Shown piece by piece: positions 41,756-55,783 of a stretch of 64,000 bases of DNA (position 1 is its first letter; every line of letters starts with the position of its first letter). Both the position numbers and the translations under genes were made by a program. Source of the DNA: Actomonas sp051209155. GTDB lineage: Bacteria > Verrucomicrobiota > Verrucomicrobiia > Opitutales > Opitutaceae. Under the pieces are notes generated by a model. It worked only from the letters and a program-made list of their open reading frames with translations, was not told the DNA's origin and ran no database searches. The stretch lies in assembly GCA_051209155.1 (NCBI GenBank), contig JBPJGB010000005.1, one strand, 5' to 3'.

Positions 41756-42076
41756 TTAGCGCTTGGCTTGGATATCAGCGAGGGTCAGCTCGATGGCACG
41801 ATCAACCGGCACATGCACCACGCCGGCGTCTTGATTGACCCAACCGTAGCTGTTGGCTCGCGCATCGGCGGCGCCGCGAATTTCCGCGAGACGACCCTTG
41901 CGGCCCTCCTCGGTGAGCTTCCACTGCTCTTCCGGCGGCACGTTGGTGGCCTGGGAGAGCGGCGTAACCGGCGTATGCGCCAGCGCCATGATGATGAGGA
42001 AGATGGCGAAGACGCCGATGACGGCGACCGCCAGCGGCCAGGCCGGGGATTGAGCGGGTTGCTGAGCGTTACTCAT
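41756..42076 (-). CDS. Small single-helix protein of the ACIII-cbb3 operon
   Basis: A 106-residue protein of unknown function with one N-terminal helix (PLAVAVIGVFAIFLIIMAL). The C-terminal part is extracytoplasmic, with the striking GWVNQDAGVVHVPVDRAIEL block. Similar small proteins occur with quinol- and cytochrome c oxidase genes, which suggests an assembly or accessory role. It overlaps the actF end by 8 bases and precedes ccoS by 4, so it links the ACIII part with the oxidase part. Confidence 0.75.
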   Translation of the reverse strand: MSNAQQPAQSPAWPLAVAVIGVFAIFLIIMALAHTPVTPLSQATNVPPEEQWKLTEEGRKGRLAEIRGAADARANSYGWVNQDAGVVHVPVDRAIELTLADIQAKR

Positions 42077-43400
42077 GGTGGGTCAGGGATTCGCCGATGC
42101 GGGGATCGCGGATCGGGATGAGTTTGGCGGTCGGGAAACTCTTGAGGTAGGCCCACAGCCAGATGCCGCCCACGCCAATCACGGCGGTGAGGGTCCAGAG
42201 CTGATGAACCGCGAGGAAGGGCAACGGGTCCCCTACTCCGAGGCCGAAGGCATGACCGTCCGCCACCATTTGCGCGGTGACCTTCTTGGAGGGCCAGACG
42301 TTGTAGATGATGTCGATCAACACGATGGTGCAGATCCAGGTGGCCATGAACTTCATCCACTTTTTGCTCACCTTGGCCGGGTAGCTGATGAGGCCGAGGA
42401 ACGGGAAGAAGAAGTGGCCGAAGAGAATCAGCATGCCGACCCACTTCCACTGGTTGGGCTCACCGGTGCTGTTGTTGATTTCGCGCAGGTTATACCAGAA
42501 GGTTTCCTCCGGCACGTTGGCGTTCCAGATGAGGAAGTATTGGGAGAAGGTGACGTAGGCCCAGAAGACCGTGAAGGCGAACGACAGCATGCCGATCGAA
42601 TACCAGTGGTTGTTGTTCAACACGCCCTGGTAGTCGCCGCGGACATACAGCCAGCACATCATGAGCACCCCGACGGCGAGCGCGGCGCGGATACAGTTGG
42701 CGAAGAACCACACGCCATACATGGTGGAGAACCAGTGGTAATCCAGGGCCTTGACCCACAGAATCACACAGAGGGTGAGCGTGATCGCGGTGAAAGGAAT
42801 ACCGGCGGCGGACCATTTGCGGCTCGAAATCGTCCACTTGGCGTCGCCGTCACTGTCCTGCGTGAAGGAGTTGCGACGGAAACGGCTGGCGAGAAACACC
42901 CAACCGGCAAAAGAAACGGCCGTCGCGATGACGAAGAACTGGATGTTCAACATGCCGGACTTCTTCTGCCACAACACGTCATCCCCCACGGTGCCGTGGC
43001 CACCAATGGAACTGAGATCGTAGTCCGGGCTGAAATACTTCCACAGCAGGTGCGGATCGAGGATCGCAAAAACCACCAGAGGCACAAAGAGCAGTCCCAT
43101 CCATTTGAACGCGGACACGCCGTGCTCGAACTGACGACGGATGACCGTCGACCAGTTGGCGTCGAAAATGTGGTGGATCATGATCAGCATGAGCATGCCG
43201 ATCGTGAGTCCGGTCCAGAAGGTCATGGCCGTGAGCCACGAGAAAGCGACCTTGGAGCCGCCCGAAACAAAGATACCAACAATCGTGAGCGCGATGCCCA
43301 CCACACCCACGCCGAGCGCGAGCCCGGCCGGCGTGCTCTTGCTGGCCGGAGCCGCTGCGGCGGCGGTGCTGGTTGAAACAGTGGAGGAGGCAGATGACAT
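42069..43400 (-). CDS. actF: Alternative complex III subunit ActF (quinol-oxidising membrane subunit)
   Basis: Integral membrane subunit of the quinol:electron acceptor oxidoreductase, related to NrfD-like ActC. The 443-residue protein has about ten helices; WLTAMTFWTGLTIGMLMLIM and LFVPLVVFAILDP are typical stretches. A low-complexity Ser/Ala/Thr leader precedes the first helix. It lies between actE (1-base gap) and the small linker gene. Assignment is by order (A-B-C-D-E-F) and the long polytopic architecture. Confidence 0.9.
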   Translation of the reverse strand: MSSASSTVSTSTAAAAAPASKSTPAGLALGVGVVGIALTIVGIFVSGGSKVAFSWLTAMTFWTGLTIGMLMLIMIHHIFDANWSTVIRRQFEHGVSAFKWMGLLFVPLVVFAILDPHLLWKYFSPDYDLSSIGGHGTVGDDVLWQKKSGMLNIQFFVIATAVSFAGWVFLASRFRRNSFTQDSDGDAKWTISSRKWSAAGIPFTAITLTLCVILWVKALDYHWFSTMYGVWFFANCIRAALAVGVLMMCWLYVRGDYQGVLNNNHWYSIGMLSFAFTVFWAYVTFSQYFLIWNANVPEETFWYNLREINNSTGEPNQWKWVGMLILFGHFFFPFLGLISYPAKVSKKWMKFMATWICTIVLIDIIYNVWPSKKVTAQMVADGHAFGLGVGDPLPFLAVHQLWTLTAVIGVGGIWLWAYLKSFPTAKLIPIRDPRIGESLTHHE

Positions 43401-43401
43401 G

Positions 43402-44016
43402 TTAGTTCAACTCCGCTTGGTAAGCTGCCGGCACGTCGGCGAGGCGGCTGTTCTGGGAACGTTGCAGGGCGCGAACGTAGGCGACGACGGCCCAGCGGTC
43501 CTCAGGGACCAACTTGTCGCCGTAGCCGAACATGGTGTTCTTGCCATGAGTGATGGTGTTGAAGAGCTCGCCTTCGGTCTGCGCGCGAAAGGCGTCGCTG
43601 TGCAGATTGGCCGGGGTGCCCCACCCGTATTGGGTGACGATGCCCTTGCCGTCGGCCAAGGTGCCATGGCACGGCGCGCAATAAATGTTGTAGCGGTTCT
43701 GACCGCGGCGGATGAAGGCACCGTCGATCTCCAACGCCGCCGGGTAACCCGCGGCGAACTCGCCGTCGGAACCGCGACCGGTCGTCAGGTGCGCGTCACC
43801 GATGATGGTGTCACGGGCCACGGCGCCCGCGGGAATCGGACGGTCGGTGCGGCCATCGGCGAAGAAAGCCGAGCGCTCCTGCGGCAGATACTTGGATTGG
43901 CGATCCATGTCCGGGAACACCTCCAGCGGCGGCTTGGTGGAAATGGTGCCCCGGAAGCCGAGGGCGCCAACGGTCAGGACGACCAGGAAAAAGGCGACGA
44001 GGTAAACGTAGCGCAT
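43402..44016 (-). CDS. actE: Alternative complex III cytochrome c subunit ActE
   Basis: Monoheme c-type cytochrome, 204 residues, with an N-terminal helix (YLVAFFLVVLTVGALGF) that anchors or exports it. The heme site is CAPCHG in YNIYCAPCHGTLADGKG, and TITHGKNTMFGYGDKL carries the expected Met ligand region. It sits between actD and actF and would take electrons from ActA/B. Confidence 0.93.
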   Translation of the reverse strand: MRYVYLVAFFLVVLTVGALGFRGTISTKPPLEVFPDMDRQSKYLPQERSAFFADGRTDRPIPAGAVARDTIIGDAHLTTGRGSDGEFAAGYPAALEIDGAFIRRGQNRYNIYCAPCHGTLADGKGIVTQYGWGTPANLHSDAFRAQTEGELFNTITHGKNTMFGYGDKLVPEDRWAVVAYVRALQRSQNSRLADVPAAYQAELN

Positions 44017-44021
44017 CTGGG

Positions 44022-44555
44022 TCAGGCCTCGATTTCGGTGATGTCTTTGCCCCCGATCGACTCAAGCAGCGACTTGGTCGCCGCCGCGTCATACTTGGGG
44101 TCGCGGGATTCGATCACGATGAGGAATTTATCATCGAGACCACGGTGAATGTGCTCGGTCTTGAGCACCGGGTGATAGTGCATCGGCAGGCCGTTGAGAA
44201 TGAACATGCCGCCGATGGTGAAAAACGCCGTCAGCAGAATGGTGAGTTCGTAGGATACCGGAAACGCGAACATCGGGCTGAAGAGCGGCTTGCCGCCGAC
44301 GATCAGCTGGTAGTCCTGCGCACCGGTGAACCAAATCATCGACATACCGGTCGTGAATCCGAGGATGCCACCGATGAGGGAGAAACGCGGAACTTTGGAG
44401 CGGCGCACGCCCATCGCACCATCAAGTCCGTGCACGGGGCACGGGGTGATGCAGTCCCAGAATTTGAAGCCGGCGTCGCGCACTTTCTTGGCCGCCTCGT
44501 AAATATCCGAAGCGGTTTCGAAGGTGGCAATCACGCCATGTGAAGGAGCAGCCAT
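44022..44555 (-). CDS. actD: Alternative complex III subunit ActD
   Basis: DUF3341-type small membrane subunit, 177 residues. It starts with the family block HGVIATFETASDIYEAAKKV, followed by FWDCITPCPVHGLDGAMGV, and has two transmembrane helices (about 60-82 and 100-122). It is structural in ACIII and binds no cofactor. It is 27 bases after actC and 5 before actE. Confidence 0.93.
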   Translation of the reverse strand: MAAPSHGVIATFETASDIYEAAKKVRDAGFKFWDCITPCPVHGLDGAMGVRRSKVPRFSLIGGILGFTTGMSMIWFTGAQDYQLIVGGKPLFSPMFAFPVSYELTILLTAFFTIGGMFILNGLPMHYHPVLKTEHIHRGLDDKFLIVIESRDPKYDAAATKSLLESIGGKDITEIEA

Positions 44556-44582
44556 GATCGAAAGGATTGAGTTGCGCTGGGC

Positions 44583-46006
44583 TTAGTGGTGGCCGTGACC
44601 CGCGTGCGGATCGGCTTGCGGAGTGACCGCCTTGATTTCCGCCATCGGCATGATGGGCAGGAAACGAATGAAGAGGAGGAACAGGACGCTAAACACGCCG
44701 AAGGTGCCGAAGAAGGTGAAGATCTCGACGATCGACGGGCTGTAATAACCCCAGCTGGACGGCAGGAAGTCGCGGGCCAGCGAAGTGACGATGATCACGA
44801 AGCGTTCGAACCACATGCCAACGTTCACGAAGATCGAGAGGATCCAGACGAACATGGTGTTGTTGCGCACCGCCTTGAACCAGAAGAACTGCGGCGTGAT
44901 GACGTTGCAGCCGATCATCCACCAGTAGGCCCAGGCGTAGTGACCGAAGGCACGGTTGATGAACGCGAAGCCTTCATACGGATTCGCGCCATACCACGCG
45001 ATGAAGAACTCCATGCCGTAGGCGTAACCCACGATGGTGCCCGTCGCGAGGGTGATCTTGCACATGCAGTCGATGTGATACTGCGTGATCAGATCCTCGA
45101 GGTGGAAGATGGCGCGCAGGGGCAGCATGAGCGTGAGCACCATGCCGAAGCCCGAGAAAATCGCGCCGGCCACGAAGTAAGGCGGGAAGATGGTGGTGTG
45201 CCAGCCCGGCAGGAGCGACACCGCGAAGTCGAACGACACGATGGTGTGCACGGAAAGCACGAGCGGGGTCGAGATACCGGCCAGGACCAAGTAGGCCATT
45301 TCGTAGTTCGACCAGTGACGGTTCGCCCCGCGCCAACCCATGGCGAACAGGCCGTAGAGCCAGGAACGCACCTTGTTGCCGGTCTTGTAGAAACGATCGC
45401 GCAGGATGGCGAGGTCGGGGATGAGACCGACATACCAGAAGAGGACCGAAACCGTGCCGTAGGTCGAAACCGCGAACACGTCCCACTCCAACGGCGAACG
45501 GAAGTTCTGCCAGATGTAGTTGGCGTTGGGAATCGGGAAGAGATACCAGGCGAACCAGACGCGACCGACGTGGAAGACCGGGAAGATCGCGGCGCAAACC
45601 ACCGCGAAGATGGTCATGGCCTCGGCGGCACGGTTGATCGAGGTGCGCCACTTCTGACGCAGGAGACACAAAATCGCGGAGATCAGGGTGCCGGCGTGAC
45701 CGATACCGATCCAGAACACGAAGTTGACGATATCCCACGCCCAGTTGACCGGATTGGCATGACCCCAAACACCGACGCCCGTGGCCACGAGGTAGGTGAT
45801 GCCAGCGACGGTCCAACTGGCGACGAAGCACGCGAGGACGAAACAGACCCACCACCAAGTGGGGGTCTTGCCTTCAATGATGCCGCAGATCTTGTCGGTA
45901 ATCCAACTGAAGCTGCGGTCATGTTCGACCAAAGTGGCACGCGGGAGCACCGCGGGCTTCACTTCACTGAGAATCGCCGGGGCGGCGGCGGAATCGGCGT
46001 GGGCCA

Positions 46007-46007
<1 letters not shown>
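44583..46007 (-). CDS. actC: Alternative complex III subunit ActC (NrfD-like)
   Basis: Polytopic (about 10 helices) NrfD/PsrC-type subunit where menaquinol is oxidised, 474 residues. AYWWMIGCNVITPQFFW and GYAYGMEFFIAWY are conserved. The C-terminus ends in a histidine-rich tail (PHAGHGHH). Its ATG overlaps the actB stop by one base. With ActF it forms the two quinol-binding membrane halves of ACIII. Confidence 0.94.
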
Positions 46008-49371
<3,364 letters not shown>

Positions 49372-49375
<4 letters not shown>

Positions 49376-50028
49376 CGGTGGCAGCCGGAGCAGCTTTGCG
49401 GAGGATGGATATTCCAGTCGTGAATGAACTTCTCGCCGTCGGCACGGGCGCCGGCTTCACCGCCGGGGTGTTGCCAGCCGAGGTCAGTCACGAGATCAGG
49501 GTTGCGGAGATTCGGAGCCGGGTCGCGGTGGCAGTCCAAGCAGAAGCCCATTGAGAGCGGCTTGGCGTGCGTGACGACTTCCATTTGGTCGATGCGACCG
49601 TGGCACTCGACGCAGGACACGCCGCGATTCACGTGCACGGAGTGGTCAAAGTAGACGTAGTCCGGGGCCTGGTGAACACGCACCCACTCAACCGGGTCAC
49701 CCGACTCGTAGCTCGCGCGAACCGGCGCCAGCAACGGGCTCTGGTTCTTGACCTGCGAGTGACAGTTCATGCAGGTCTGCGCCGTCGGCACCGCCGCGTG
49801 ACCCGCCTTCTCCACGGTGGAGTGGCAGTAACGGCAATCCAGGCCCAACTCACCCGCGTGCTTCGCGTGGCTGAAGGGCACCGGCTGGACCGGAGCATAA
49901 CCAACCCGGGTGTATTTCGGGGTGGCATAGTAGGTGGTGGCAGCCGTCACAATCCCGCCGAAGATCACCAGGAAGAGGATGATCTGCAGGGGCAGACGGT
50001 TCGCCGATTTCGGGAAAATATGCGACAT
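49372..50028 (-). CDS. actA: Alternative complex III pentaheme cytochrome c ActA
   Basis: Membrane-anchored cytochrome with five CxxCH motifs: CRYCH, CMNCH, CVECH, CLDCH and CSGCH. The 218 residues start with one helix (IILFLVIFGGIVTAATTYY). This heme count matches known ActA. It is the first structural gene after the 67-aa leader protein and passes electrons from the FeS clusters of ActB to downstream carriers. Confidence 0.95.
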
Positions 50029-50060
50029 GGGCCGAACAGGCTTCTGGCGACGAGGCCGGG

Positions 50061-50264
50061 TTAGACGGAATCCGCGTCGCGTGCGACAGCACGGACCTCG
50101 GGTTTGAGCTTGAAGGAGGTCCGTCCCGCGGGATGAACGACCGAGGTGGTCGCGGACTTTGCCAAAAGTTTAGGCGCGAAAAGGGCCCCTGCGATCAGGG
50201 CGCCGAATCGGCCGAAGAAGGACTTGCGCGTATGTGGCTGGCTCACGGGTTGTTGAGTGGTCAC
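50061..50264 (-). CDS. Small Tat-like leader protein upstream of actA
   Basis: A 67-residue protein of unknown function, from the GTG at 50264 (VTTQQPVSQPHTRKSFFGRF); a longer start at 50309 adds a non-conserved leader overlapping the clpX terminator. TRKSFFGRFGALIAGALFAP resembles the RR-motif plus hydrophobic helix that precedes Rieske and ActB proteins, but no cofactor domain follows. It lies 32 bases before actA and should be the first gene of the operon. Confidence 0.6.
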   Translation of the reverse strand: MTTQQPVSQPHTRKSFFGRFGALIAGALFAPKLLAKSATTSVVHPAGRTSFKLKPEVRAVARDADSV

Positions 50265-50302
50265 GGTCAGCCGGTCAAAGAACCGGTCGAGAATTCCAAA
50301 GT

Positions 50303-50338
50303 AAAACAAAAATTCCCATCGAAGTTGACGAATGGGAA
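50303..50338 (-). terminator. Intrinsic terminator of clpX
   Basis: Minus strand: TTCCCATTCG ... CGATGGGAA followed by TTTTTGTTTT. It separates the clpX transcript from the ACIII operon. Confidence 0.75.
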
Positions 50339-50413
50339 CTATTAGCGGCGAAGCAGGGATCGCGCCTCATGGCTAATCGCTTGCTACGATTTTCGACGCA
50401 CATTTGGCGGTGC

Positions 50414-51700
<1,287 letters not shown>

Positions 51701-51747
51701 ATCGGAGGGTTATCGGCACGTTTTGCTCTGTCGAGGGGGGAAAATGC

Positions 51748-51776
51748 AAAAACGGACCAAAAATCTTTTGGTCCGT
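51748..51776 (-). terminator. Intrinsic terminator of clpP
   Basis: Minus strand: ACGGACCAAAA-GAT-TTTTGGTCCGT followed by TTTTGC; 11-bp perfect arms, between clpP and clpX. Confidence 0.9.
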
Positions 51777-51808
51777 CTTTGAAATATCAGGAAATCTATC
51801 GCTCCGGC

Positions 51809-52432
51809 TTAGGCCGCGGAGGGTTCCGCGAGGTTTTGCGCTTCCCGAGTCGATTCGACCACGTGGTCGACCAGACCGTAGTCCTTGGCCTCGTGCGCGC
51901 TCATGTAGTAGTCGCGATCCGAGTCCTTGGCGACCTGCTCCGCCGTCTTGCCGGCATGCTTGCCGATGGTGGCGTTGAGGGTCTCGCGCCAGCGCAGGAT
52001 CTCCTTGGCGGCGATGGAGATATCGGCCGTCTGGCCCCCAGCCCCGCCGGAGGGTTGGTGAATCATCACGCGGCTGTTCGGGAGCGCGAAACGCTTGCCC
52101 TTGGTGCCGGCGGCGAGAAGCACGGTGGCCATGGAAGCGGCCATCCCGATGCAGTAAGTCACCACGTCGCACTGCAGGAAGTTGATCGTGTCGTAGATGG
52201 CCATGCCTCCGGTCACCACGCCACCGGGCGAGTTGATGTAGAGGTGGATGTCCTTCTTCGGATCCTCCATCTGCAGGAAGAGCAACTGGGCGATCACGCT
52301 GTTCGCCACGCCGTCATCGATGGGCGTGCCGATGAAAATGATGCGGTCCTTGAGAAGACGGCTGTAGATGTCCATCGACCGCTCGCCGCGGCCGGTGTTT
52401 TCGATGACGTAGGGAATGTAGTAGGAGCTCAC
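51809..52432 (-). CDS. clpP: ATP-dependent Clp protease proteolytic subunit ClpP
   Basis: Serine protease forming the double-ring chamber. The 207 residues show the N-terminal PYVIENTGRGERSMDIYSRL, the nucleophile Ser in GMAASMATVLLAAG, and the His in MIHQPSGGAGGQ. The catalytic Asp is in AKDYGLVDHVVE. Family length is normal. It lies 35 bases after tig and is followed by a strong terminator. Confidence 0.97.
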   Translation of the reverse strand: MSSYYIPYVIENTGRGERSMDIYSRLLKDRIIFIGTPIDDGVANSVIAQLLFLQMEDPKKDIHLYINSPGGVVTGGMAIYDTINFLQCDVVTYCIGMAASMATVLLAAGTKGKRFALPNSRVMIHQPSGGAGGQTADISIAAKEILRWRETLNATIGKHAGKTAEQVAKDSDRDYYMSAHEAKDYGLVDHVVESTREAQNLAEPSAA

Positions 52433-52467
52433 GGGCGTTGGTTTAATCGGTCGCCGTCAGCGTAACT

Positions 52468-53793
52468 TTACTTAGCTTCCGCCGCGGCTTCTGTGACACT
52501 GGCTTTGGAGACCACCAGATCAAGGGTCTTGTCGAAGAGGATTCCTTGCTGAATGGAACGCAACCGGTCGCGATCTTTTGCGAGTTCCTTGACGAACTTG
52601 TCCGGCCCCTGACCGCTGCGCATGGCCTGCTGGTAGATGACCTGGTTCATGTCGTTCTCCTCAACCTTCACCTTTTCCTTTTCCGCGATTTTGCCGACGA
52701 GGAACTGGCTCTGAACGCGCGTCTCAGCGGTCTTGCGGGCGTTGGCATAGAGTGCCTCTTTCTCGGCCTCGAGTTGCTCAGCCTTCACGCCTTGACGCAT
52801 CTGCTGGTCGATGAACTGACGCAGCACGCCTTGGGTTTCCTGCTCCACCAAAGACTCGGGCGCGTGAATCGTGACCTTGGCCAGGAGCGCTTCAATGACT
52901 TGGCGACGCTGCTCGGAGCGGTTGCGCGACTCCTTCTGCATCTTGATGTGGTTGCGGATATTGGTCTTCAGCGACTCCACATCGTCGGCTTGGTGAGCCT
53001 TGGCGAACTCCTCGTTTAGCTCCGGGAGGACGCGTTCCCGCACCTCGAGGACCTCGACTGCGTAGACCGCCTGCTTGCCGGCCAGCGCCTCAACGGCGGA
53101 GAACTCGGCCGGGAAAGTGATGGTAACGTCCTTCTTGTCGCCCTTGGCGAGACCGCCGAGCTGGGCGCCCAGACCGGGGATGAGGCCTTCGTTTTCGCCT
53201 TCAACCTCTTCCCAAGTCTGCGGGACTTTGCCGTAAATCTGCTTCTCGGGCGCGATTTCGAGGATCGCTTGGCCGTCGATGGTGCCCTCATAGGCGATCT
53301 TCACGTAGTCGCCCTTCTGCGAGGCACGCTCGGCTTCCGAGAAATCGGCGCGCTCAGCCCGCATGTTCTCAATGACCTTCTCCACCTCGTCGTCGGTCGC
53401 CTCAGTCGGCTCGACGGTCGTGGCGATGCCCTCGTAGTCCGGCAGCTCGAAGGTCGGCTGCACATCGACGCTGATCGTGATGGTGGCGGCGGCGTCCTTG
53501 CTCAGCTCACCTTCCTCGACATTGACGACCCCGAGGATGTCGAGCTTCGACTCCTTGATACCATCCTGGTAGGCCTTGGTGACGATCTTCTTGCGGAACT
53601 CTTCCTCAATGTCCTTGGCGTAGCGCTTGGTCACCATGGCGACCGGAGCCTTGCCGGGGCGAAAGCCCGGGAGGCGGGCCATTTTGGTAAACTCCGCCAC
53701 GACCGCTTGGTGCTGGGCGGCGACTTCGGCCTGCTCGAAGGAAACGACCAGGCTCTTGCGGGTTTCAGAAACGTCTTGGGTTTGGATGTTCAC
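52468..53793 (-). CDS. tig: Trigger factor
   Basis: Ribosome-associated chaperone and peptidyl-prolyl isomerase. About 441 residues from the GTG at 53793 (VNIQTQDVSETRKSLVVSF), which fits the family N-terminus; a TTG at 53835 is a possible longer start and neither has a convincing ribosome-binding site. The ribosome-binding motif is LPGFRPGKAPVAMV. The PPIase domain is about 155-250 (KGDYVKIAYEGTIDGQ and FPAEFSAVEALAGKQ). A long helical C-terminal domain follows. The tig-clpP-clpX order is the common one. Confidence 0.95.
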   Translation of the reverse strand: MNIQTQDVSETRKSLVVSFEQAEVAAQHQAVVAEFTKMARLPGFRPGKAPVAMVTKRYAKDIEEEFRKKIVTKAYQDGIKESKLDILGVVNVEEGELSKDAAATITISVDVQPTFELPDYEGIATTVEPTEATDDEVEKVIENMRAERADFSEAERASQKGDYVKIAYEGTIDGQAILEIAPEKQIYGKVPQTWEEVEGENEGLIPGLGAQLGGLAKGDKKDVTITFPAEFSAVEALAGKQAVYAVEVLEVRERVLPELNEEFAKAHQADDVESLKTNIRNHIKMQKESRNRSEQRRQVIEALLAKVTIHAPESLVEQETQGVLRQFIDQQMRQGVKAEQLEAEKEALYANARKTAETRVQSQFLVGKIAEKEKVKVEENDMNQVIYQQAMRSGQGPDKFVKELAKDRDRLRSIQQGILFDKTLDLVVSKASVTEAAAEAK

Positions 53794-53941
53794 GACCGGA
53801 TTTGCGGTGAAGGATTCGTAGAGAGAATTGGCCAACCTACGGAGTCGGCTTCGGCGCGGTCAATGCCGGATTGCGCCCCGGGTCCGGCTGCACGCTTGCA
53901 CCAGTCCGGCGGCCCGCCTTGAGTCCGCTGCCCTGTTCGCC

Positions 53942-54598
53942 GTGCAATCCCTCCGCGAGATTCAAGCCCATCACCCGACCCTGCTGCTGATCGACGCCGC
54001 TTCAACTGTGATCCATGTCGGCGTGACCACGAACGACGGCCCCGTCCGCTGGCGGCGGCGCGAGGGCGAAGCCAGTTCCGTGTTCTTCGCTCTCGTGGCC
54101 GAACTGGCGGCGAAACCGGACCAGATGGACGGGTTCATCTTCTGCGAAGGTCCGGGCTCCATGCTCGGCATCCGCACCGTCGCTGCGGCCCTGCGAACGT
54201 GGGTCGCGCTGTGTCCCCGCCCGATCTGGAGCTACCGCAGCCTTGAGCTGACCGCCCGCGCCCACGGCCAGCCCGGCGACGCCTTCATCTGCGATGCCCG
54301 CCGGCAGTCGTGGCATCAGCTCACGGTCTCCCATGGGGCCGGAAACCTCACGCCGATTGAACGGGTGCCGACCACCGCGCTCGGCACCGTGCGCATGCCC
54401 ACCGGGTTTCGCACGTGGACGCCCCTCCCCGCCCCACCGCCGGAGATCGTGCCCTACGAGCCAGCCCAACTCACCAGCGAGCTGATCGATGTCCCGCTGC
54501 TGCGCGACTGTCCCGAACCCGACGCCTTCCAGCTCGAAGCGCCGGATTACGCCCGTTGGTCGCCCCAAGTGCATCGGGCCCCGGAGGCCTCAGCATGA
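53942..54598 (+). CDS. tsaB: TsaB-like tRNA threonylcarbamoyladenosine partner protein
   Basis: TsaD partner in t6A tRNA modification, or a related M22-fold protein. The 218 residues (from the GTG at 53942) contain LLLIDAASTVIHVGV and FCEGPGSMLGIRTVAAALRTW; TsaB normally has GxGPGSFTGLR, so this version is divergent. The alr start overlaps its stop (ATGA). tsaD lies at 24129-25160. The assignment is by fold and motif and is moderately certain. Confidence 0.75.
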   Translation: MQSLREIQAHHPTLLLIDAASTVIHVGVTTNDGPVRWRRREGEASSVFFALVAELAAKPDQMDGFIFCEGPGSMLGIRTVAAALRTWVALCPRPIWSYRSLELTARAHGQPGDAFICDARRQSWHQLTVSHGAGNLTPIERVPTTALGTVRMPTGFRTWTPLPAPPPEIVPYEPAQLTSELIDVPLLRDCPEPDAFQLEAPDYARWSPQVHRAPEASA

Positions 54599-55746
54599 GC
54601 GTGCCGCGCACCCAACTGCCTCTGCGCTGCTGGGCCGAAATCGATCTCGCCGCGCTCGAACGCAACCTGCGCCGCATCCGCGCCTCGCTGCCACCGCACA
54701 TGCGCTACGTCGCGGTCGTCAAGGCCGACGCCTACGGCCATGGTCTGCACCAGGTCGCCGCCCGCCTCATGCACGCCGGCGCCGACCTCTTTGCCGTCGC
54801 CACCCTGGCCGAAGCCGCCGCGTTGCGTGAGCTGGGCTCCGGCTGGCCCATCCTCCTGCTCAGCCCCTTGGTCCCGGACGAGGACGATCACATCGCTCGC
54901 TACGACGTGGCGGTCACCGTCTCTTCACCGGAGGAGGTTGCCCGCTTTGACGCGGCGGCCGAACGCGCCGGTCGCCCCATCTCGGTTCACCTCAAGATCG
55001 ACACCGGGATGGGCCGGGCGGGAGTCTGGCACGAACAGGCCGGCACCGTGTATCAAAAAATCCGTGACGCCGCCGGTCTGCACCTCGCCGGCATCTTCAC
55101 CCACTACTCCAGTTCCGACGACGATCCGCAATTCACCGCCGAACAGCGCCAAAGGTTTCGCGCCGCCTTGGCGACCTTTGACGGGCTTGATCCGGCCACG
55201 CTGCTCGTCCACGCCGACAACAGCGCCGGCCTCGAAACGATCGAACGCGCCGGGCCCTTCAACGCGGTGCGCGTCGGCCTGCTCCAATTCGGCATCCTGC
55301 CCCGTCCCGGCTCCCTGCTGGCCGATGTGCACGCGGAACCTGTATTCAGTTTTCGAACACGCGTGGGCCTGGTGAAGAGTTTGCCCGCCGGCACCGCCAT
55401 CAGCTACGGCCAGACACATCGCCTCGACCGCGACGCCCGCGTCGCCGTGCTCACCGCCGGCTACGGGGACGGGATCAACCGTTTGCTCAGCAATCGCGGC
55501 GCCGTGCTCATCGGTGCCCGCCGCTGTCCCATTCTCGGCCGCGTGACCATGGACCAGACCATCGTCGACGTGACCCACCTCGACGCCGTCGCCTCGGGTG
55601 ATGAGGTCACCCTCATCGGCGAACAACATGGCGCGGAAATCAGTGTCGGCGAATTCAGCGCCTGGGCGGAGACTATTCCCTGGGAGACCTTGTGTTCGGT
55701 GACCAAGCGGGTGCCGCGCATCTACCGCACCGCGCTGGGCATCTGA
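54595..55746 (+). CDS. alr: Alanine racemase
   Basis: PLP enzyme that makes D-alanine for peptidoglycan. The 383 residues begin after a short leader with RCWAEIDLAALERNLRRIRA. The PLP lysine is in VAVVKADAYGHG, and the second catalytic residue, Tyr, is in LTAGYGDGINR. The family blocks LKIDTGMGRAGV and GRVTMDQTIVDVT are clear. The ATG overlaps the TsaB-like stop (ATGA), so the two are co-translated. Confidence 0.96.
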   Translation: MSVPRTQLPLRCWAEIDLAALERNLRRIRASLPPHMRYVAVVKADAYGHGLHQVAARLMHAGADLFAVATLAEAAALRELGSGWPILLLSPLVPDEDDHIARYDVAVTVSSPEEVARFDAAAERAGRPISVHLKIDTGMGRAGVWHEQAGTVYQKIRDAAGLHLAGIFTHYSSSDDDPQFTAEQRQRFRAALATFDGLDPATLLVHADNSAGLETIERAGPFNAVRVGLLQFGILPRPGSLLADVHAEPVFSFRTRVGLVKSLPAGTAISYGQTHRLDRDARVAVLTAGYGDGINRLLSNRGAVLIGARRCPILGRVTMDQTIVDVTHLDAVASGDEVTLIGEQHGAEISVGEFSAWAETIPWETLCSVTKRVPRIYRTALGI

Positions 55747-55783
55747 CAACAACCGAGAGGCCCGCCCAGCAACACAAACGCCC

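Noticed and set aside
53794..53835. TTG start for trigger factor at 53835
   Set aside because: The added 14 residues are not part of the family N-terminus; GTG at 53793 fits better, though neither has a clear ribosome-binding site.
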